Shown here: one piece after another, positions 58,487-64,000 of the stretch | Numbering within the stretch: the stretch's first letter is position 1 | Layout: each line of letters begins with the position of its first letter | From: Eretmocerus hayati | Lineage: Eukaryota > Arthropoda > Insecta > Hymenoptera > Aphelinidae | DNA: 64,000 nt | Reading direction: 5' to 3' | Assembly (NCBI GenBank): GCA_029851415.1 | Contig: CM056742.1 | Location: 58,616,454-58,680,453 of the forward strand | Program-made: the position numbers and the translations under genes | The notes under the pieces: generated by a model | Seen by the model: only the letters and a program-made list of their open reading frames with translations | Databases searched by the model: none | Told to the model about the DNA's origin: nothing

Positions 58487-59017
58487 CTAGTCGAGAATAT
58501 CTCTCCTTGTACTCTTCTCCATCTTCTTCTTCGATTCGCTTCTCTTACTTGTTCTCTTCTTCTTCTTTTCCTGAATCTTTTTACTAGCTGCTCTTTTAAT
58601 TTTCTTCTTCCTCTTCTTCTTCGTCACAGTGGTGTTACCCGGAGCAGAATTGTCAAAAGACTGGAGTGATCCGTACAAGCGAGGATACTTATAACTAGAA
58701 CCCTCCATGAGCTTATCCAAGTGTTGTTCAGCATTCCTCTTGAGATTCTCATCCGATTCACGGACTCGTTTACGAACCGAGTCTTATATAGGGATATCCT
58801 GAGTAGCGACATCAGTGGCAACGTTGATACCTGTGCGGACAGCTTCTTCACCTATAGCTTCAGCTCCACGGGCTAGGTAGGGTCTTGCACGTCCAAGCAG
58901 ACCGGCCAAGAGACGCCCCACCCCACCGCCGTTTTGATATGATGAGCTGTCAATAATGTGGCGGGCACCAGCAAGTCCACTCCCAGACATGTACTCCGTA
59001 ATCTCGGAGAAATCCAT
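58487..59017 (-). pseudogene. pVI/core-like minor capsid protein with Lys-rich tail, one in-frame stop
   Basis: The start (59017) encodes a short acidic leader, then a glycine-rich amphipathic segment (GGGVGRLLAGLLGRARPYLA) of the kind found in membrane-active minor capsid proteins of adintoviruses and Polintons. In the same frame after a TAA at 58784-58786 come charged helical sequence, SYKYPRLYGS and a highly basic tail (KKKRKKKIKRAASKK) suited to binding DNA. The two halves may be one protein broken once. It is placed between the penton and capsid genes, and its ATG lies 9 bp past the stop of the penton gene. Function is inferred from composition and position. Confidence 0.6.
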
Positions 59018-59025
59018 ATTAATTT

Positions 59026-59845
59026 TTATTCGATACTCTTGAAATGAAGCGTCACTGTCAATGTTCCAAAGTCGAATGGCAGAAATCCATTGTAACGGTT
59101 CTTCATATTGATCTCAATCGTTTGGAATGAATTGAACAGTAGTGGTAGGTACATGAGAGGGGCAAAATTCTTGATCTTGACACCGCCATACGCATAGTTA
59201 TGGGTATCAAGTGGCACAACTTTCAATAATTTTGATCTGGAGCTTCCTTCATAGTAAGGTTCGCACATGTCAGCGTAGATCATCAGCATATTTGGAAGAC
59301 CATTAGCCAAACTACCTGGGAATATGCCCACGGTCGGTCTGTCTAAGCGCACAAGTATGTCATCCGCGTCGGGGTCAAAGCCCAGGATGTTTCTTAACCG
59401 CTTTGACAGCTGTAATGTATGTTCGAGAGCTAAACAGGCATCACCTGTACAAATCTGCTCGACAGAGACGTAACCTCCCCTCTCTACCTTGGATTTCAAG
59501 TGTTTCCCGATATTGTCCAACTCATTTATCTCTGTAACCAAGAGTTCAATGTCTTTATGAACACCTGGTTTAACACAAGAATATCAATTAGTTGATTCAT
59601 CCAATCGTATACTCTCGTTGGTGTCAGTATCACCATGAATCGATCAAGATATATTCAATAGAACCATTCGATCCTTAGGACTTACAGGCAGGTGTTGGAA
59701 TGTGATTGGTATGTGAATTTCCGTCAAAGCCACGGCCCACAAACCTTGCAAATGGATTTGCTGTGGCAGACTTGTGACAAAGTGTGATGGTCGATTGTCT
59801 GGATAGTAACCTTTGCTACTATCACTAGACGAAATTATATGAAAC
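59026..59845 (-). pseudogene. Penton-like minor capsid protein (single jelly roll), frameshifted
   Basis: The distal piece (59541-59026) contains LPNMLMIYADMCEPYYEGSS, LLKVVPLDTHNYAYGG and PFDFGTLTVTLHFKS, matching the Polinton penton-base-like protein. The N-terminal part, with a recognisable YYPDNRPSHFVTSLPQQI segment, lies upstream at about 59830-59650 in another frame. It starts almost at the end of the integrase and shows no clean ATG. A stop and a shift of frame between about 59540 and 59650 separate them. The family's role is to form the virion vertices. The length, near 270 codons in total, is normal for the family. Confidence 0.8.
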
Positions 59846-60944
59846 TCATCCCTCGTGGTATTTCCTTTAAACTGCCGGCAAGAACCCAGCTATTGAATTT
59901 TTCAGGATAACCTTCCCAAGACACAAAATACTGTTTGTTTCGACCTCTTCCTCTAGCTTTCAAGACTCTTTCTACTCCAAAACCGTCTTTATTCGGATCT
60001 TCGTTTACTCTACCGAGCTCTTGTTCATAGAAGAATCCGTCAATCTCTCCACCACTCGAATCGCTCAAGAAATAAACACAAGGTGTGCGTGTTTGTGAGA
60101 TCCTGATGATTTTAAACAGCTCCGTTGACCATCTTCCCGTATATACTTCATGGAAGGGACTCGAACGTATACTGACGCGTACCAAGTCATTCACTCGATA
60201 TTTAGGTACTTCGTAGAGGGCTTCGTCATATTTTCTCTGTAAATTTTCTCGAGCTCTGGCCGGATTGAATATTGTCACTGCTGCGGGTGTCATTTTTATG
60301 ACCGAGAGTTTACTGTGATCGTAGGCGCTCGCTACATCTCGGAGCATATCAATATATCTGTGTGTATTTTTATGTGTGAAATAACGGTGAATTCGCTCTT
60401 TGATCGTCCTTATAGCACGCTCTGCTACACTGGCTTTTGTGATGTCGTTCTTGGTTTTTTTGAACATGATATTTCCACTTTCCAAGAAATTTTGCATGTC
60501 GCGACCGACAAACTTCTTCTCATGATCAGTCTGCAAGTATACTGGACGACGTCTGTCACTGCGAGCCAAAATTCGGTCCAAACCTGCTGAGGTAGTCTCG
60601 GATTGCTCATCTAGTAATGGTTCAAGCCACACAAACTTACTTAACACATCAATAACTAAGTAATATAAATAAGTAAGATGAAAGTGTAACCATCGTTGTA
60701 GGTTTTGAGAGAACGCATGTCCATCAAATCGGCTTCCCAGAGATCATCTATATTTTGTATGTTGTAGCTCCGTCGTTGAAAACTTCAGTGGACGAGTTTG
60801 TGTTTATTGTAAGCATCCTGACTCTCGAGCCACTCTTGGACTTTTTGACGATGGGATCTTTGTGCAGATTGTAGTAATTCATGAGCACCTGCATAAGCCG
60901 CTAGGTGTGGTAGCCCATAGTATGAACGATTCAGAGCATCATTT
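59835..60944 (-). pseudogene. Polinton integrase with chromodomain, one stop and one frameshift
   Basis: The long piece (60647-59835, 270 residues) carries the second and third catalytic positions in LQTDHEKKFV and KASVAERAIRTIKER. It ends in a chromodomain (KQYFVSWEGYPEKFNSWV) that could guide integration to chromatin. The N-terminal part lies upstream with IDDLWEADLMDM (first catalytic aspartate) and the zinc-binding-like start (RSYYGLPHLAAYAGAHEL) beginning at about 60944. It is interrupted by a TGA near 60785 and by a frameshift between about 60650 and 60695. All three catalytic acidic residues are still visible. The gene starts directly at the stop of the phospholipase-like gene. Confidence 0.85.
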
Positions 60945-61419
60945 ATTTTTTATCTTTTTTCTTCTTCCCGTCAATGCTAGACGTTTTTGACGACTCCTTT
61001 TTTTTGGTCGGCTGATTCTTCTTCTTCTTGTTACCTGTGATGGCTTTCGTGATGCGCGAGAATAATTTTTCAAAAGTAATTTTGCTGGACATACAGCAGG
61101 TGGTCATGAGAGCGAGTGTTCTTTCGTCAGGGTCCACTTGACTTGCAAACATACGTGAAAATGCTCGCTCAGCTAAAATACCATCAGCTTTGCGACGGTC
61201 CGCTTTTTTGTTGGCATATGCTATGTAATGCTCGCGAGCATAATCATCCAGAGGACAGACACCCACTTCGCCACGCTCCAGACGTTCGGCCAATTTTGTG
61301 CCAGGTCCTGAAAATCTATAACCTGGGACATTCATTTCAAAAGGGAGCAAGTCAGCGAGCGTGTCCAAGACACTATGTTCCGGAGTGTTTACGTTTTGTT
61401 GAGATCCAGATGCTTCCAT
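60943..61419 (-). CDS. Phospholipase A2-like protein of the Polinton, catalytic motif altered
   Basis: The 158-residue frame is intact. Residues about 32-70 contain GYRFSGPGTKLAERLERG and LDDYAREHYIAYA, matching the parvovirus VP1-type phospholipase A2 domain, with its glycine-rich calcium loop followed by an H-D motif. Here the residue after the histidine is tyrosine instead of aspartate (EHYIAY). Catalysis is therefore probably lost, or this copy is mutated. The C-terminal third is lysine-rich (GNKKKKNQPTKKK; DGKKKKDKK), like a core or nuclear-targeting tail. In parvoviruses this domain helps particles leave endosomes. In adintovirus/Polinton elements such proteins lie among the structural genes, as here. 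It overlaps the upstream gene by 31 bp. Confidence 0.75.
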   Translation of the reverse strand: MEASGSQQNVNTPEHSVLDTLADLLPFEMNVPGYRFSGPGTKLAERLERGEVGVCPLDDYAREHYIAYANKKADRRKADGILAERAFSRMFASQVDPDERTLALMTTCCMSSKITFEKLFSRITKAITGNKKKKNQPTKKKESSKTSSIDGKKKKDKK

Positions 61420-62228
61420 TTTGACACGATGATCGGTTTTTGCTTCTTATCCCTCGGTGTTTCGGAGATGTCTTCTTCGTCTTCTCTTTTCTTCTTCTTA
61501 CTGCTGATGCCCGTGAGATGCGGATTCTCTCGGTCAAGAGTGCTGTGAGCCAAAGCGATGGATGGGGTCTCTCGCGGTGTGACGAGCGGTGTTAGCAATG
61601 ACGTATCTATATCACCCTCTTCAGACGATGACTGATCGATGATGTTCTGCCAGATGGTTTTATTGCCAATATATTCGCGTGGGATATCTGCTCGGCGGAG
61701 GACGGCTGCAAACTGAAGATGATCTGGTGGTGGACTCTGTTTTCTAGGTCTCATACAATAATTTACAAGGTCGAGAATCGAGGCTCCCCGGATACACGCG
61801 CCATCTATCGATACAGTACCTGTAGAATCCCAACTGATACCACCTGCAGCTCTCAATTGTCTCAAGAGGCGCTTAGCCTTTGAATGTAATTTCACTGGAA
61901 CGCTCTCAAAGATAGATTGATCGATATCGTGGTCAACGCGGTTTTGTTTTTGCTGATCGTTGCTTTTTGCTTCATGTTTGTCTCGCAAATCACTAGAATT
62001 TTTCAGATGAAGAAAGAGCTGCAGGACTTGGTCGAACTGCGTCCATTCATCCCTATCATCCGAATACGTAGATGAGTTGAGAATCTTGCTCATTCCTTTA
62101 TCCAACCTAGTCAAAGGTGTACCAGGCGTTCGCACCGTTTGTGGAGGCTCTGAATTAGTTACAGTCAGACGCTGGAGCGCCTTAAGTTCTTCTTGTGGTA
62201 TCAATATCATCTTTTCCGCGTGCTCCAT
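61389..62228 (-). CDS. Conserved Polinton protein, 279 residues, function unknown
   Basis: The frame is intact. The first half contains a segment like DEWTQFDQVLQLFLHLKN, followed by SVPVKLHSKAKRLLRQLRAA, then ISWDSTGTVSIDGACIRGAS and ILDLVNYCMRPRK. This order is shared by a conserved uncharacterised protein in arthropod Polintons and adintoviruses. The last third is low-complexity, with a basic patch (SSKKKKREDEEDISETPRDK) resembling a nuclear localisation signal. It lies between a small basic protein and the phospholipase-like gene, and its end overlaps the latter's start. Structural or assembly roles have been suggested for proteins in this position, but nothing in the sequence decides the point. 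Confidence 0.7.
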   Translation of the reverse strand: MEHAEKMILIPQEELKALQRLTVTNSEPPQTVRTPGTPLTRLDKGMSKILNSSTYSDDRDEWTQFDQVLQLFLHLKNSSDLRDKHEAKSNDQQKQNRVDHDIDQSIFESVPVKLHSKAKRLLRQLRAAGGISWDSTGTVSIDGACIRGASILDLVNYCMRPRKQSPPPDHLQFAAVLRRADIPREYIGNKTIWQNIIDQSSSEEGDIDTSLLTPLVTPRETPSIALAHSTLDRENPHLTGISSKKKKREDEEDISETPRDKKQKPIIVSKWKHLDLNKT

Positions 62229-62244
62229 TTTACCGGTGAGATTC

Positions 62245-62574
62245 TTAGCTCAAGACGTTGGTCAAGAGTGGAGATAGAAGCGCTGTCAAAAACCCAGGAC
62301 GTTGAACGATTAACTTTTTCTTGGTCTTGAGCGATCCTGACGAATGGGCTATTTTTCGCAGTAAAACAATGTGCTGACGTAGGGGTGATTTTTGAGCTCT
62401 TGTGAGTGGTACGTGCCCGAGGCAAATGTTTAGGGCACACTCGCAAATATAGCGCACAAATTTATCGTCAGATTCGTACAGTACCGCCTTTCGTTGCTGA
62501 TTATTCAAGTGGTACAATGCCCTAAGAATACAGGTGTTCTTCAAGTCAATAAAGCGACGACTCTTCGGCTCCAT
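62245..62574 (-). CDS. Small basic Polinton protein, 109 residues
   Basis: The frame is intact. It contains CECALNICLGHVPLTRAQKS and KKKLIVQRPGFLTALLSPLL, ending in a hydrophobic segment. This pattern belongs to a small conserved protein of arthropod Polinton-type elements. Its ATG at 62572-62574 overlaps the TAA ending the ATPase frame (TAATG arrangement), a compact junction typical of viral genomes. The hydrophobic C-terminus may contact a membrane. Function is unknown. Confidence 0.65.
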   Translation of the reverse strand: MEPKSRRFIDLKNTCILRALYHLNNQQRKAVLYESDDKFVRYICECALNICLGHVPLTRAQKSPLRQHIVLLRKIAHSSGSLKTKKKLIVQRPGFLTALLSPLLTNVLS

Positions 62575-63701
62575 TATTCTGAAACGACTGGTACATTGTT
62601 GGCTGTGTCGGCCCCTTTCATTCTCTTCATCGGTAAATAAACGATGGGGTATCCGTCTTCCGGGGAGATGTTTGTACGAAATCGTATATTATCGGGTGTA
62701 CTCTGTTTCAAATCAAAGAGCAAATAACCGTAAGGTCTCGAGGTGGCGTTTCAGTAGGCTTTCTGCAAGAACTTGGGATTCTCAGGCATCAGCTGACGAG
62801 CCGAGTGCTGAATTTGCGACCGATCGCGGAGATTTCTAAAAATGACCAGGTAATGCGCTTTGAGAGAAATGCCTCGCTGCCCTTTCCCCTGATGGAGAAT
62901 ATTTTGTGTGATATAAATGATGCTCAAGCCACTGTGATGACTTCCTTTGGTGAATAGACCTGCCAAACTATCAGAAGAAGAGGATTCATGCATCAAATCG
63001 TCCACGATCAAAAGTTTGGGTCTTACGTCGCAAGCGTAATCACTTAATTCAGGTAAACCTTCGCAAAATTCAACTCTGTCACAGAGTTTTTTGTAACCGT
63101 CTTGCCACTCTGAGTAGTGTAAGATGATGCGTGCAAACTGTGTGTCGCTGATAGTATCGATATGTTTGATCAGTCTCTGTACGAAGCAAGATTTACCACT
63201 GCCTGTCGCACTGCCCAGGACAGCAGTCCAAGGATATTGCCACTTGGTCTCCATTTTACGAACTGAAATGCTCGACCAATACCTACCGATTATATCCCCT
63301 CCCGGGAAGCTCGTGCGGCGGCGGCGGAGGGGGGCCCGCGCGCGGACGGTTATTAGTCGATGATGAGCATCAGCTCGTGAAGCGAGCCACGAGCTTGTCG
63401 CGTATGTGCTCATAACGCGGCCCGCGAGTTCTCCATTGTGTAAGCAAAAAACTCTTTCAGAAGGCTGTACAGGTGCGCGACAAACGAGCTCTTTCCCCCG
63501 CGCATCCATGAGTTTTCGGAGGTGCGCAATTGTCAGGCTCTTTCTTCGCGCACCAACAAGCTGATAGAGCTCGCGAGTGGAAAAGCTTCTTTTGACTGAT
63601 TCATCCAGGTGACATAAAAAACTTGTCGAGGAGCTGATTGGGATTCTACCATCACTAAGGACGAATCTCGCTGTATACTTCATTTCATCTTCATTCCTCA
63701 C
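62574..63701 (-). pseudogene. FtsK/HerA-type genome packaging ATPase, one in-frame stop near its end
   Basis: The frame from 63701 encodes a long N-terminal part (about 150 residues) without recognised domain, then the ATPase with Walker A GSATGSGKSCF and Walker B KLLIVDDLM, followed by IIYITQNILHQGK and a sensor-like region. A TGA at 62751-62753 interrupts it, but the same frame continues with recognisable family sequence (PYGYLLFDLKQSTPDNIRF) to a TAA at 62574-62576. Such ATPases drive DNA into capsids in Polintons, adintoviruses and related viruses. The ATPase core may begin near the internal ATG about 150 residues in (METKWQYPW). The upstream portion could be a separate small protein or an extension. 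It begins 3 bp before the polymerase stop. Confidence 0.85.
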
Positions 63702-64000
63702 TTTTTATAACCATATGGATAGCTGATATCATCTGCAACGAATCGTGTTTTTGTATACCCAGGTTTGCAAATTTTTTCTTCAGTCATTGTTATCACATCA
63801 TGATGTTTCGTTCGCTTAATTGCAGACGTGGTCACACTTATTTCGCTACTCTCTCGCTTAATCATTGCTCTCACAGAATCATAATTTATTTTTTGACTAT
63901 TTTTATAGTTGAGTCTAACATCCTTTACTTTACACACATGGCCTTCAGTACCATCAGGAGTAACATATTTGAATACATAGAATTTAGGACCACCAGAAAC
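63698..64000 (-). CDS. Protein-primed DNA polymerase B, C-terminal end (cut by window edge)
   Basis: The minus strand is open from the right edge (64000) to a stop at 63698. It contains CKVKDVRLNYKNSQKINYD and ends in DISYPYGYKK, the characteristic end of Polinton-type family B polymerases. These copy the element's linear genome with a protein primer. The catalytic motifs lie outside the window to the right, so integrity of the enzyme cannot be judged. The gene is the first in the row of minus-strand genes, and the ATPase frame starts at 63701, overlapping the polymerase stop. The sequence between 63698 and 64000 shows no break. Confidence 0.8.
   Translation of the reverse strand, partial: VSGGPKFYVFKYVTPDGTEGHVCKVKDVRLNYKNSQKINYDSVRAMIKRESSEISVTTSAIKRTKHHDVITMTEEKICKPGYTKTRFVADDISYPYGYKK

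Larger units (their letters stand above)
56039..64000 (-). mobile_element. Degraded Polinton/adintovirus-type element, cut by the window edge
   Basis: The minus strand carries, right to left, the protein-primed DNA polymerase tail, FtsK/HerA-type packaging ATPase, two conserved small proteins, phospholipase A2-like protein, retroviral-type integrase with chromodomain, penton-like protein, pVI/core-like protein, double-jelly-roll capsid protein, an unknown conserved protein and adenain-type protease. This combination defines Polintons (Mavericks) and adintoviruses. Genes are packed with overlaps or a few bases between them. Damage is light: mostly one stop or frameshift per affected gene. The terminal inverted repeats are outside the window on the right, and not recognised on the left. 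It is an old integrated copy, unable to form particles as it stands. Confidence 0.9.

Noticed and set aside
59560..59640. Possible intron explaining the split penton gene
   Set aside because: No convincing donor/acceptor pair restores the frame, and the rest of the element is intronless; a frameshift is simpler.
1..64000. CRISPR arrays or bacterial defence systems
   Set aside because: The tandem repeats present have no spacer structure, and the window is eukaryotic by gene content and introns.

Overview
The window looks like a stretch of an animal nuclear genome, most likely an arthropod and probably an insect. There are no bacterial-style operons outside one virus-like element. Short GT-AG introns (66-103 bp) can be read directly. 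The recognisable coding sequence comes almost entirely from eukaryotic mobile elements: BEL/Pao, pogo/Tigger, a P-like transposase, a KRBA2/Ginger-like integrase, Helitron and Polinton/adintovirus. I found no convincing ordinary host gene, and the species cannot be named from this sequence.

Layout. 90-4735 is a GC-rich satellite with a period near 262 bp that alternates between two unit types. Two long-terminal-inverted-repeat (long-TIR) elements interrupt it, at 1998-2875 and 3502-4347. 4736-6698 is unassigned. 6699-8030 is a large inverted repeat that abuts a decayed minus-strand BEL/Pao retrotransposon at 8030-12933. 12934-28112 is mostly non-coding. It holds large inverted repeats (13993-15971, 21515-21893, 22177-22888), palindromic clusters, a CpG-rich promoter-like block near 23040-23960 and a hammerhead-ribozyme-like motif at 27241-27291. 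28113-28826 is a pogo/Tigger transposase remnant, followed by a 791-bp pogo-type non-autonomous element. 30319-30392 is tRNA/SINE-like. 31927-34794 (minus) is a P-element-like transposase with only two in-frame stops. 36633-38606 (minus) is an integrase gene with a readable intron.

38795-42398 is a Helitron neighbourhood. A minus-strand Rep fragment lies head-to-head with a plus-strand helicase end. The helicase end is followed by an unknown 127-codon-class ORF, a four-finger C2H2 protein and a five-exon gene, whose spliced reading frame is fully open for 265 codons and looks OB-fold/RPA-like. 44339-47457 is a 3.1-kb nested inverted-repeat element with a near-perfect 80-bp-arm hairpin at its centre. 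48125-49973 is a second Tigger-like fragment, split by a 1.5-kb repeat insertion flanked by 12-bp direct duplications.

56039-64000 is a degraded minus-strand Polinton/adintovirus-type element that runs off the right edge. In transcription order it carries the polymerase B tail, packaging ATPase, two small conserved proteins, a phospholipase A2-like protein, integrase with chromodomain, penton-like protein, a pVI/core-like protein, double-jelly-roll capsid protein, an unknown conserved protein and an adenain-type protease. Its genes are tightly packed and overlap, as in a virus. Several are broken by single stops or frameshifts while neighbours stay open.

Two themes stand out. One is the unusual number of long inverted repeats, at least eight separate structures. 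The other is the intact intron-bearing gene cargo beside the Helitron fragments.
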